Program-made: the position numbers and the translations under genes | Assembly (NCBI RefSeq): GCF_030499575.1 | Contig: NZ_JASTLC010000001.1 | Location: 7,030,001-7,094,000, forward strand | DNA: 64,000 nucleotides | Direction: 5' to 3' | Source: Streptomyces sp. DG2A-72 | Lineage (GTDB): Bacteria; Actinomycetota; Actinomycetes; Streptomycetales; Streptomycetaceae | The notes under the pieces: generated by a model | Databases searched by the model: none | What the model was told of the DNA's origin: nothing | What the model saw: only the letters and a program-made list of their open reading frames with translations | Shown: one piece after another, positions 56,046 through 63,824 of the stretch | How positions within the stretch are numbered: the stretch's first letter is position 1 | Layout: every line of letters begins with the position of its first letter

Positions 56046-56386
56046 TCAACAGGTGCGGGTGCGGGCGGGGTTGGCGATGCGCTGGAGAGGCTGGCCGCTC
56101 TCGGAGCGGATCACGGACTGTGCCGACATCGGCGACCGGGCCAACCGGGGCGTACCGTCGGCGCTCACCGGCCGACCGAGGGCTCGGTCCAGGTGCACGG
56201 GGTGGCCGGCGACGAGCAGCTCGCTGGCTGCCGAGCAGGCCCGTGCGTCCGCTCCGTACCGGGGTCCGTCGCTCGGCAGGCGCAGCCTGGCGTCTCTTCG
56301 AAGCCGGCCTGGAGCAGGATCCGCCGGGCGGCGGCGTTGTAGCCGGTGGTGGTGATCTCGCCGGTGATGGTGTGCCGGATCGTCAT
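56046..56386 (-). pseudogene. Small conserved element protein with one frameshift
   Basis: From the ATG at 56386 the frame reads Thr-Gly-Tyr-Asn-Ala-Ala-Ala-Arg-Arg-Ile-Leu-Leu-Gln-Ala-Gly-Phe-Glu, then loses sense. In the next frame, from about 56298, it continues Ala-Arg-Leu-Arg-Leu-Pro, Ala-Ala-Ser-Glu-Leu-Leu-Val-Ala-Gly-His-Pro-Val to a TGA at 56046. The joined protein parallels the intact gene at 58516-58872 (Ala-Arg-Ala-Gly-Phe-Glu, Val-Arg-Leu-Pro, Ala-Ala-Asp-Met-Leu-Thr-Ala-Ala). One base gained or lost at GAAGAGACG explains it. Confidence 0.6.
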
Positions 56387-56673
56387 GAACGGCTCTGCTG
56401 GTGCTTCGGGCAAGGCGGATCTCCTATCGGTGGTGGCGGGAAAGCGGTGGGGTGTTGGGCGAAGGCGAGGCGGGCCCGGAGCTTCCAGCACATCAACGGT
56501 GCGTGGCTGGACCACGAACGATGGGCAATGACTGCCGACATGCTCGGCGGCGGGCCTCACCGCCCCGCAGCTACCTGACTCGCCTTTCCGCACGTTCTGA
56601 TAGCCGGGTGTACCAACAACGGCCATGGGCGGGAATTCTCCCTTGTGTTGGGGCGGCGCGGGCGCCGGCGTGG
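56387..56673. other. Uncalled stretch between small genes
   Basis: A minus-strand frame from an ATG near 56624 (Met-Ala-Val-Val-Gly-Thr-Pro-Gly-Tyr-Gln) with AAGGGAG upstream is open into the following gene. Its composition is Pro/Arg-rich and I cannot support it as a protein. Confidence 0.3.
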
Positions 56674-57135
56674 TCAGGGGGTGCGAGAGGCGGGTGCGTG
56701 CTGCTCGGCGAACTGCTCGGCGGCACGTTCGAGGAGATCCGCCTGGCGCCGCGGGGTCCTGCGGGCAGCGGTGGCCAAGACGCCGTCGATCCGGGCATCG
56801 AGGGTGCTGACGGCGTCCAGACCTGCGGCGCGGGCGACGGCCAGGCGCAGTTCGGCGTCGACCCAGGGCCAGTGCTCGGTCTTGGGCACCGGGGTGGTCT
56901 CGTCGCCGCCCAGGGACGAAGCCAAGCCGCGCAGGTAGTGGCCGCCGTCGCTGAGAATCTCGGCCAGCGGAATGTCGTCCTCGGCCATGAAGCAGCCGTG
57001 TTGCAAGACCGTGAGGACGGCGCAGCGCAGCAGGGCCGGCTCGTCGCGGTCGGGTGAGGTGCAGAGCGCGCAGTCCTCGATGTGGTGGTCCCAGACGGAC
57101 GAAGACGGGTGGGGCAAGGCGGAAGGGCCTTTCAT
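56674..57135 (-). CDS. Hypothetical protein
   Basis: 153 residues. Asp-Cys-Ala-Leu-Cys near residue 21 and Val-Leu-Gln-His-Gly-Cys-Phe suggest metal or redox cysteines. The C-terminal half is helical and Arg-rich (Leu-Leu-Glu-Arg-Ala-Ala-Glu-Gln-Phe-Ala-Glu). The start overlaps the transporter's stop by 4 bases, so it shares its transcript. No family recognised. Confidence 0.6.
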   Translation of the reverse strand: MKGPSALPHPSSSVWDHHIEDCALCTSPDRDEPALLRCAVLTVLQHGCFMAEDDIPLAEILSDGGHYLRGLASSLGGDETTPVPKTEHWPWVDAELRLAVARAAGLDAVSTLDARIDGVLATAARRTPRRQADLLERAAEQFAEQHAPASRTP

Positions 57136-58511
57136 AGGTGAGGGATGGGAAGCGGGGCGGTGGCGACGTCCACGGGGAGGGTGGGCGTGTCGGCCTCGGA
57201 CCAGCGGTGGCTGCCCCTATTGGGGACCGAGGAGTCGCTGGGGTGGAAAACAGATGGGACGACGGCGGTGGGGCAGGTGTCACGGCGGGCCGTGATGCGG
57301 TGGCGGGCGGCGGCGAGGACCGTCAGGGCGAGGGCGGCTCCGGCCGCGGGCAGGGCCGCGGTGGTGAGGCGGTGGGTGGCGAGGGCCCCGGCTAGGGCGG
57401 TGCCGGCGGCCTGGCCGGCGCCGACCGAGGCGATCAGCCAGGCGTACGCTTCGGTTCTCCGCTGAGTTGGCACGAGGGCGTCTGCGGTCGTGAAGCCGCA
57501 GGCGATCACCACAGTGAGGAACACGCCCGGCACGGTGACCACGACGGTGGCCATGTGAGGGCCGGGAAGGCCGAGCAGCGGCAGCCAGCCGGCGCAGAAT
57601 CCGGCCGCGGCTGTGAGCAACTGGACGATGGGCGAGCCCGGCCAGGCACGGCGGGCGTAGAGGAGGCCGCCGAGGAAGCTGCCGGTGGCGAAGGCGGCGG
57701 GGATGAGCCCGGACAGCAGCTCCATGTCGTGCAGTTCGGCCATGGCCACCGCCCAGACGTTCATGGCGCCGAGGGCAATCCCGAAGCCGGCATGGGCCAG
57801 GAAGACCAGCGACAGGGGCGTGCTGTGCAGCTCGGCCGCGGTGGAGCCAGCGGTGTGCTGCGGGCGCCAGGTGCGGGACGGGGGCGCGGTGAGCACCACG
57901 GTCGTGCCCACAAGGCCGAGCACGACGGTCGCGAGGATCGCGGCGCGGGGACCGTAGGCGGTGGCGAGCGCGGCGACCAGGAGCGGGCCGGCGATGTAGA
58001 GCAGGCCCTGGGAGCCGGTATCGAGGGCGAGGGCGACCCGGCGCCGGCCAGGGTCGGGCAGGACGGTGGGCCACAGGGCCCGCAGTCCTGCCTCCAGGGG
58101 AGGGGAGGACAGGCCCGCGAGCACGACCGCGGCTAGCGCGAGGGTCGGATCGTCTCCGACTAGCAGGAGCAGCAGACAGCCGGAGTTGATGACTGCGCCG
58201 GGTGCGGACACCGGCAGCTGGCCATGACGGTCCATCAGGCGGCCTTTGACCGGCTGGGAGAGGGCGCCAGCCAGCCCGTACAGGGCGCTCAGCAGTCCGG
58301 CGGAGGCCAGGGAGGCACCGTGGGAGGTGATCAGAAGCACGATGGCGACGGGCGCCATGCCGTTGGGCATGCGTCCGATGAGAGTGCCGCCGAGCAGCCG
58401 GGCGACATGCTGGCTGCCCAGCACAGCGCGAGAGGAAGTCGAGGCGGCGGCCGGGGCCTGGCCGACCGCATGATCAGTCGTGGTCAATTGGGGAGAGGTG
58501 TTTCCATTCAC
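57132..58511 (-). CDS. Major facilitator superfamily transporter
   Basis: 459 residues with about 12 hydrophobic helices. Motif A-like loop Gly-Arg-Leu-Met-Asp-Arg-His-Gly between helices 2 and 3 (about residue 90). Pro-Gly-Arg-Arg-Arg precedes helix 5 and the two halves are related. The N-terminal 35 residues (Thr/Ala-rich) and the Ser/Pro-rich C terminus are cytoplasmic. Drug or metabolite export is the usual role; the substrate cannot be told. An exporter in the middle of an element operon is cargo-like. Confidence 0.8.
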   Translation of the reverse strand: MNGNTSPQLTTTDHAVGQAPAAASTSSRAVLGSQHVARLLGGTLIGRMPNGMAPVAIVLLITSHGASLASAGLLSALYGLAGALSQPVKGRLMDRHGQLPVSAPGAVINSGCLLLLLVGDDPTLALAAVVLAGLSSPPLEAGLRALWPTVLPDPGRRRVALALDTGSQGLLYIAGPLLVAALATAYGPRAAILATVVLGLVGTTVVLTAPPSRTWRPQHTAGSTAAELHSTPLSLVFLAHAGFGIALGAMNVWAVAMAELHDMELLSGLIPAAFATGSFLGGLLYARRAWPGSPIVQLLTAAAGFCAGWLPLLGLPGPHMATVVVTVPGVFLTVVIACGFTTADALVPTQRRTEAYAWLIASVGAGQAAGTALAGALATHRLTTAALPAAGAALALTVLAAARHRITARRDTCPTAVVPSVFHPSDSSVPNRGSHRWSEADTPTLPVDVATAPLPIPHL

Positions 58512-58515
58512 GGGA

Positions 58516-58872
58516 TCAGCGGTGAGGGCGCCGGGCGCTACCGGGCGGTGCGGGCTGGGCGGTCATCGCGGCCTTCGTGCGGCGGGTCGTCGGCGGCGCG
58601 GATCCGTCGGGCGGGCCGGGTCGCAGGTCCGGGTCGAGGTCGACGCGGTAGCGTGCGGCGGTGAGCATGTCGGCCGCCCAGCTGGCGTGCTCGTTCTCCC
58701 AGGCGCGGCCGAGGTCGAAGGGGAGCCGGACCCAGACGCCGCGCAGCGTGGGGAAGGTCTCGAACCCGGCGCGAGCCAGGATGCTCGCGGCGAAGGCGTC
58801 GTAGGAGCCGTCGACCTCGACCGCACCGAGCTCGTCCCGGGTGATCCGGATCGTTGCGTTTCCCATGCTCAC
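58516..58872 (-). CDS. Small conserved element protein (intact paralogue)
   Basis: 118 residues from a GTG at 58872 overlapping the upstream stop (GTGA); an ATG three codons later is an alternative. Ile-Arg-Ile-Thr-Arg-Asp-Glu-Leu, Ile-Leu-Ala-Arg-Ala-Gly-Phe-Glu, Val-Trp-Val-Arg-Leu-Pro-Phe, Ala-Ala-Asp-Met-Leu-Thr-Ala-Ala-Arg-Tyr. Paralogue of the frameshifted gene at 56046-56386. Function unknown. Confidence 0.62.
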   Translation of the reverse strand: MSMGNATIRITRDELGAVEVDGSYDAFAASILARAGFETFPTLRGVWVRLPFDLGRAWENEHASWAADMLTAARYRVDLDPDLRPGPPDGSAPPTTRRTKAAMTAQPAPPGSARRPHR

Positions 58873-59342
58873 CGGCCCCGTGCGGGTCCGGCCGATCGGC
58901 CGGGTCCGGCAACCGGTGCCGCAGCGGGCTGCGGGCCCCGGCGGCTGGGCATGGGCGTGGCCGTGAGCGGGGGTGCCTGCTGCGGAGAGTGGGTGGCGGC
59001 GGCCTGCGCGACGCGGGTGCGGCGCTCCATCAGCCCGTTGCGTACGGCCGGTTGGGGCGGGCCGGGGGTGCGGGCAGGGTCGAGGGCGGGATCGGCCTGG
59101 ACCGCATACCCGTGGCGGCGCAGGTCGTGGACGGCCTGGCGGGTGCGGCGTACTCCGTCCTGCTCGGGGTGGGCGAGCCGGTACAGGCCCGGGGTATCGG
59201 GTACCGGCTCGAACTGCTCACGGACCAGGAACCACTGGGCCAGGTGTGGAGGGATGTTCGCCGTGGCGATGGCCACGAAGCCGTGTTTGGGGTGGGCGCT
59301 GAAGCGGAAGTGGTCAGACAGGTGCGGGGTCTTTCTTCTCAG
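58869..59342 (-). CDS. Hypothetical protein, probable CTG start
   Basis: About 157 residues. The conserved-looking part begins Asp-His-Phe-Arg-Phe-Ser-Ala-His-Pro-Lys-His-Gly-Phe-Val, then Leu-Ala-Gln-Trp-Phe-Leu-Val-Arg-Glu-Gln-Phe, Gly-Leu-Tyr-Arg-Leu, Val-His-Asp-Leu-Arg-Arg-His-Gly-Tyr. No ATG, GTG or TTG precedes it in frame. A CTG at 59342 overlaps the upstream stop as CTGA, copying the ATGA/GTGA pattern of the operon; a second CTG lies at 59321. A GTG inside (Phe-Val-Ala-Ile) would remove the first strand. Confidence 0.5.
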   Translation of the reverse strand: MRRKTPHLSDHFRFSAHPKHGFVAIATANIPPHLAQWFLVREQFEPVPDTPGLYRLAHPEQDGVRRTRQAVHDLRRHGYAVQADPALDPARTPGPPQPAVRNGLMERRTRVAQAAATHSPQQAPPLTATPMPSRRGPQPAAAPVAGPGRSAGPARGR

Positions 59343-60555
59343 GTCAACCGGCGCGCGGAACGCGCACCGGGAGGCGTGGGCAGGGCTGGCGGGAGCGCGC
59401 GGACACAGTGGTCGTGTGCGGCGAGCGGGTGGAGCGGGGCGGCGGCGCGGGCTTGGCGCAGGAACACCTCGCCGTCGGCCATCCATGCCTCGATCACGGG
59501 CAGCATGCGCGCGTCGCGCTCGGCCTTCGCGTCCCCGTACGTCTCGGCCGGCAGTGCGGCCGGAGTCTGGCGGAGGTCGTCCAGCCGGGCGTTCCAGTCG
59601 GCCAGGATCCCGGTGCCCTGCGCCAGGGCTTCGCGCAGGCGGTCCAGTGCGGCGGCGTCTTCGGGCCAGGCGGTCCAGTGCGGCGGCGTCTTCGGGCCAG
59701 GCGGTCGTGGCGGGCCGGCACTGATCGAGCAGGGCCGGTGCGTGGGTGAGGACGTCGCGGAACTCCTGCCAGGTGAAGTCGGCGGACTGCCCTTTCAGGT
59801 CCGGGATGTGGCCGGGGTTCATGGGGCTGCCGTCGCTGAAGCGGCCGGACTCCGTGATCGCCTGCCGGGCGTCGTCCTCCTCGCGGATCCGCTCGAGTGC
59901 GAAGGCGACGGTGGCCCACCGCCGGGTGTGAAGGGCGTGGTGGTAGGCGGGCAGGAACCGGTTGGCGATCGCGCGGGCGGCCTGCTCGGGCGCGGCGGGC
60001 AGGACGATGCTGCTCGGCGGACTCGTCTTTGCGAGGTGTTCGTCGAAGCCGTTCGGGGCGAATGCGCCGAGCAGGTAGTCGCTTTGGTGTCCGGGCCGTT
60101 CAGCGAGCAGAAGTTCGATCCCAGTGTCGTCGGTCAGGATCGCCGTGTAGGGGGAGCCGCTCGGTTTGGACGGCGTGGATCAGTTCGCCGGCGTCCCACA
60201 GCCACGGGAGCAGGTCGTGCTGCCACAGCGGGTGGCTGTGCACACCGACCTTGGCGCTCCAAGGGCCCGGCAGGTGGGCGGCTATCTCGTCGGCGACGTC
60301 GCCTAGGTAGCGCCTGTTGCTGGCCGTGACGGTGGCCTGGTGGCGGCGGGCGGTGCGGATCAGCTGGTGCACGGCGTCGCGCGCCGCCTGCGGATCGTTG
60401 ACCGCCAAGGCGAATGCGCCGTCGTCGCGTCGGTGGAAGCCGACGAGCTTCAGTGCGGTCTCTGCCCACCGGTACCGCTCGCCGTGAGCGACGGCGGCGA
60501 TGCCGGCGCTGGCACTCAAGACGAGCGTGATCTCGGCAGGGGGATGGGAAGGCAT
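59339..60555 (-). pseudogene. Conserved element gene broken by a 31-bp duplication and a G-run indel
   Basis: The reading starts at 60555 (Met-Pro-Ser-His-Pro-Pro-Ala-Glu-Ile) and is clean to Glu-Leu-Ile-His-Ala-Val-Gln-Thr-Glu-Arg. At the five-G run 60150-60154 the sense moves to another frame and goes on Pro-Tyr-Thr-Ala-Ile-Leu-Thr-Asp-Asp, Asn-Arg-Phe-Leu-Pro-Ala-Tyr, Ala-Leu-Glu-Arg-Ile-Arg, Trp-Pro-Glu-Asp-Ala-Ala-Ala-Leu-Asp-Arg-Leu. It breaks again at the 31-bp tandem repeat 59637-59698, resumes (Ala-Glu-Arg-Asp-Ala-Arg-Met-Leu-Pro) and stops at 59339. Restored length about 400 residues. Family function unknown. Confidence 0.7.
59637..59698. repeat. 31-bp tandem duplication inside a gene
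   Basis: Two exact copies of a 31-base unit (59637-59667 and 59668-59698), starting AGGCGGTCCAGTGCGG, followed by the first bases of a third. Since 31 is not a multiple of three it shifts the frame of the host gene. Confidence 0.85.
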
Positions 60556-60575
60556 GCGGGGTTCTTTCGATGGGA

Positions 60576-61109
60576 TCAGCGCTGTAATCGCTGCCGGGGC
60601 TGAGGCCCGGCATGGGCAGGCGGTTGGGTGCGTAGCGCGGCCGAGGGCGGTGTGGAAGGTGCCGCCGGGGCGGGCGCAGGGCGCAGGGCCGTGGCGGTTT
60701 CGCGAAGCCGGGCGGCGGCCTCGGCGTACTTCTCGGCCGCGATACTCCGCATCACCTCGGGGTCGTTGCGCAGAGGGGAGGCGGCCAGGTCCGGCAGGGC
60801 CTCCCGGTGGAAGCCTGTCGCGGCGTAGGTCAGGGCCTCGGTGAGCACGTTCAGGGCGCCCGCGATCCCGGCAGCGGCCTCGGCGAGCCGAGCCAAGACG
60901 GCCCGTTCCGGCAGGTAGACCGTCTCCGGCACGGTGAACCGTTCCTGCGCACGCTCGGTGGCGTACTCAAGATGGTGGGCCAGGACGTTGATGTCGTCCG
61001 TCAGCGTGACCACGTCGACCGCCGCGGGGCTGGTGGGGAAGGCATCGGCGAGTTCGTCCAGGCGCCGGCCCAGGTAGTCCAAGGTGGCCTGGGTGGCGGA
61101 GGCGGGCAT
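60576..61109 (-). CDS. Hypothetical helical protein
   Basis: 177 residues from the ATG at 61109, which overlaps the glycosyltransferase stop (TGATG). Helical: Leu-Asp-Tyr-Leu-Gly-Arg-Arg-Leu-Asp-Glu-Leu, Ile-Asn-Val-Leu-Ala-His-His-Leu-Glu-Tyr-Ala, Ala-Leu-Asn-Val-Leu-Thr-Glu-Ala-Leu. The C-terminal 40 residues are Pro/Ala-rich. No family recognised. Confidence 0.6.
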   Translation of the reverse strand: MPASATQATLDYLGRRLDELADAFPTSPAAVDVVTLTDDINVLAHHLEYATERAQERFTVPETVYLPERAVLARLAEAAAGIAGALNVLTEALTYAATGFHREALPDLAASPLRNDPEVMRSIAAEKYAEAAARLRETATALRPAPAPAAPSTPPSAALRTQPPAHAGPQPRQRLQR

Positions 61110-61927
61110 CAGAGCGCCTCGCTCGCATTGCTCGGCTCCAGGCGGGACAGGGCGGCCCACAGGCTGCGTCCGAAGTTCCACGCATGCCTCCGAGCGCTCG
61201 CCTCCAGGGCGTCGTAGGAGTCCTGGCGAGTCATCTGGCCGGGGTGTTGGCGGTACCGGTAGACCGGGAGGGGCAGCAGGATGCCGGGCGCGAGGCTGGT
61301 GACGCCGAGGGCGGCGATGTAGTCCTCGCCCTGGACGAGCCCGCCCATGGGGGCGGCGCGCACGAGGTCGGTGCGGGCGAGGATGGTGGTGGGGCCGATC
61401 GGGATGGTGTCCTCGGGCCTCTTCCAGTACGTCCACACATCCCCGGCCTCGTGCCGGCCGGGCGGGGTCGGGCACCGCCACAGCGTTGTCGACCCGTCCG
61501 GGTGCAGGTCCTGGCTATATCCCGCGCACCAGCCCACACCTGTCGCCTCCAGCACGCGCAGACGTACGGCCATCGCGTGGTCGCTGAACTCGTCGTCGTC
61601 ATCCGCCCAGTTGACGTAGTCGGTGCGCACTTCGTTGAGCGCGAGGTTGCGGGCGCACGCTGCCCCTACCGGGCGGGACAGCGGGAGAACGCGGACGCGG
61701 TCATCGTTGGCGAGCGGAGCCGGGAGCCGGGCGGGGTCGGCGCCGTCGAGCGCGACGACCGCCTCCCAGGGCGCCTGCTGGCGCGTGAGGCTTTCGTACA
61801 TGGCCGTCAGGTGGCCGAGCCGCTCGGGCTTGAGCTGGGTGGCGATGACGACCGTGATCTTGGCGGGGGATGGCGCAGGCAGAGAGGTCTCCGGGACAGG
61901 TAAACGGGGTGAAGGGAGTTGCGTCAG
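61109..61927 (-). CDS. Family 2-like glycosyltransferase
   Basis: About 272 residues. Ile-Thr-Val-Val-Ile-Ala-Thr-Gln near the start, Leu-Thr-Arg-Gln-Gln-Ala-Pro-Trp-Glu, Gly-Ala-Ala-Cys-Ala-Arg-Asn-Leu-Ala and the metal-binding Trp-Ala-Asp-Asp-Asp-Asp-Glu-Phe match GT-A nucleotide-sugar transferases. A later Gly-Glu-Asp-Tyr is the catalytic-base region. No membrane helix. No ordinary start precedes the first strand except a distant ATG at 62032 that reads out of the upstream gene; a CTG at 61927 overlaps that gene's stop (CTGA). Acceptor unknown. Glycosylation of DNA bases or of a surface target are both possible. Confidence 0.7.
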   Translation of the reverse strand: MTQLPSPRLPVPETSLPAPSPAKITVVIATQLKPERLGHLTAMYESLTRQQAPWEAVVALDGADPARLPAPLANDDRVRVLPLSRPVGAACARNLALNEVRTDYVNWADDDDEFSDHAMAVRLRVLEATGVGWCAGYSQDLHPDGSTTLWRCPTPPGRHEAGDVWTYWKRPEDTIPIGPTTILARTDLVRAAPMGGLVQGEDYIAALGVTSLAPGILLPLPVYRYRQHPGQMTRQDSYDALEASARRHAWNFGRSLWAALSRLEPSNASEAL

Positions 61928-62544
61928 CGGCGGGGAGCGGTCCGGGCGGTGGGCGCCGCAGGGGTGGGGGTGATGGTCGAGGCCGTCGTGCGGGGCGGCA
62001 GGGTCGCCGGGACCGGATGGCCGGGGCGCCACCGGTAGGCGCTATTGCTGAACCGGGCCCTGGGGTCGGTGTCCCAGGCCACGACGGGACCGCGGTCCTC
62101 CGCGTCGAGCGGGATGACCTCGATGCCTTCCTGGGGGTGCAGGACATACCCCCAGTCCAGGCCCCGGTGGGACTTCTCGGTGACGGTCCACGGCTCGGGC
62201 TCGGCTGCGCCGACGGTGATGACGTGGACGTTGTCGAGTTTCCTGCTGGGGTGTTCGTCGCTGCCGACGAGTTCGGCGCGCAGGGGTTGGGGGGCGCCGT
62301 CGAGGAGGTCGGTGCCCAGCTGGGACCAGCCGTCGGGCGCTTCGTCGATCAGGTGCCGGCACAGGGCGTCGAGGTCACCACTGAAGCGGTACTGGTGGGC
62401 GCCGAGCAGCAGGGGGAGGTGGTGGCTTGGGTAGCCGTCCCAGTGGACGTAGACGCCGGCGTATCCGGTGTCGGTGGGGCGGGCGATGAAGGAGCGGGTG
62501 GCCAGGAGTTCTCCAAGGGCGTTCGGACGGTGGGTGGTTGATAT
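61924..62544 (-). CDS. Conserved hypothetical protein with ATA in place of the start codon
   Basis: An open frame of 206 residues with strong coding character: Ser-Thr-Thr-His-Arg-Pro-Asn-Ala-Leu-Gly-Glu-Leu-Leu-Ala-Thr-Arg-Ser-Phe, Tyr-Val-His-Trp-Asp-Gly-Tyr-Pro-Ser-His-His-Leu-Pro, Leu-Ile-Asp-Glu-Ala-Pro-Asp-Gly-Trp. No ATG, GTG or TTG is in frame; ATA at 62544 stands where a Met-Ser-Thr-Thr start would be. Either ATA starts it weakly or the start is mutated. The first 150 residues look like a whole domain of unknown function. It overlaps the glycosyltransferase gene by 4 bases. Confidence 0.55.
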   Translation of the reverse strand: MSTTHRPNALGELLATRSFIARPTDTGYAGVYVHWDGYPSHHLPLLLGAHQYRFSGDLDALCRHLIDEAPDGWSQLGTDLLDGAPQPLRAELVGSDEHPSRKLDNVHVITVGAAEPEPWTVTEKSHRGLDWGYVLHPQEGIEVIPLDAEDRGPVVAWDTDPRARFSNSAYRWRPGHPVPATLPPRTTASTITPTPAAPTARTAPRR

Positions 62545-62550
62545 CCCGGG

Positions 62551-63095
62551 TCAGGGGCGGCGGCGTACGGGGTGGGTGCCGGCGCTGTCGGCGGCCCGGC
62601 GGTGCTGCTCGGCGACAGCGGGCGCCGGCGCGGGCGTCGTGCTGGGCTGAGCCTCGGAGAGTGGGCTGGTGACGGCTGCCAGGGCCCGGTTCAGGCTCGC
62701 TGCGCGGCGGCGTGGCCGAGCGCGATGGTCAGTTGGCTTTCGACTGAGGCGGCGGTGCCGGGGCGCGGGGTGAGCCGGTGGGTGTCGGCGAGGCCGATCA
62801 CGGTCGTGCTCAGGTGAGTTGCGGCACGGTTGCTGTGCGCGAGCGCGGTGGCCAGCTGGGACGGGTACGCGCGCGTCCCGCGTGGCCCGTCGCGAGGGAG
62901 CCGTCGGCGACTGGTGCAGGGCTGCGACGAGGCCGGAGGCCAGGTTGTACACGGTGACGAGCTGGTCTAGTGCGGGCACGAACGCCGCCTGTGCGCTTCC
63001 GGTATGCGGCGGGGCCAGGCGGCGGCGGTCTCGTTGATGCGGCGCTGCCAGGTGGCCAGGCGGGCGTGGACGAAGGAGTCGTGGCTCTGGCTCAT
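62551..63095 (-). pseudogene. Small conserved element gene with several frameshifts
   Basis: The ATG at 63095 starts Ser-Gln-Ser-His-Asp-Ser-Phe-Val-His-Ala-Arg-Leu-Ala-Thr-Trp. Sense moves to a second frame near 62990 (Ala-Phe-Val-Pro-Ala-Leu-Asp-Gln-Leu-Val-Thr-Val-Tyr), to a third near 62890 (Tyr-Pro-Ser-Gln-Leu-Ala-Thr-Ala-Leu-Ala-His) and back near 62705 (Leu-Asn-Arg-Ala-Leu-Ala-Ala-Val), ending at 62551. Joined, they make a helical protein of about 180 residues. Separate frames of 42 and 142 residues exist but each holds only part of it. Confidence 0.6.
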
Positions 63096-63787
63096 CGGCG
63101 GTTTCCCTTGTGCGGGTTGACCGGTGGAAGGGGCGGGTGGGAGCGCGGGCCTTCGGTGGAGTGCATGGTGATGTGGAAGTCGCGGTGCCGCAGGCGCTGC
63201 AGGCTTTTGATCAGCTGGCGCTTGGTCTGCTCGGGGGTGAGGGTGTCCGGCAGGTGGCACTCGCCGGTGGCGGGGTCGAGCAGGAAGCCGCCGTGCGCGA
63301 GCAACTCGATGAAGGCGCCGATGTAGCCGGTGCGGATCCGCGGACGCTGCTGGGTGTCGAAGGTGACGTGTACTTGGAGGTGGCCGGGGCTGCTGCGCCG
63401 GATCGGGGTGGGCGACGCGAAGCGGTAGTTGGCCAGCAGTCGGCAGTGCATCTTGGCCGCGGCCCGGACGGGATCGGCGGGCACGGCGATGCCGCGCGGG
63501 GCCTTGAGGCCCTGGACGTGCTGGTGGCTGGTGTTGGCGGGCAGCATGGGCAGCACCAGGTACTCGTCCGGGCGGTGCGGACGGGGCATGACGTACAGCT
63601 GCAGGCCCCAGTGGTGCGTCAGCACACTCCGCTGGACGCCGTCCGTTTGGAACGCGGCGTAGGGCAGGGGGCCGCTGTCCCAGATTCGGTTGCTAGCCGG
63701 GTCGTCGGCGATGGGGACCGAGGTGGGGGAGGGCTGCCAGCCGGGCAGGCGGTCGGCGAGCGCGTGGGTGAACTCGCTTATGTGCAA
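63092..63787 (-). CDS. Hypothetical protein
   Basis: 231 residues; the stop overlaps the next start by 4 bases. Mixed alpha/beta: Leu-Gln-Leu-Tyr-Val-Met-Pro, Tyr-Leu-Val-Leu-Pro-Met-Leu, Leu-Gln-Val-His-Val-Thr-Phe-Asp, Phe-His-Ile-Thr-Met-His. Strands of alternating hydrophobic residues dominate the middle. No known motif. Same operon. Confidence 0.6.
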   Translation of the reverse strand: MHISEFTHALADRLPGWQPSPTSVPIADDPASNRIWDSGPLPYAAFQTDGVQRSVLTHHWGLQLYVMPRPHRPDEYLVLPMLPANTSHQHVQGLKAPRGIAVPADPVRAAAKMHCRLLANYRFASPTPIRRSSPGHLQVHVTFDTQQRPRIRTGYIGAFIELLAHGGFLLDPATGECHLPDTLTPEQTKRQLIKSLQRLRHRDFHITMHSTEGPRSHPPLPPVNPHKGNRR

Positions 63788-63824
63788 GGGCGGTTCCTCG
63801 TAGGTGCACTCTGGCGGGTGGTGG

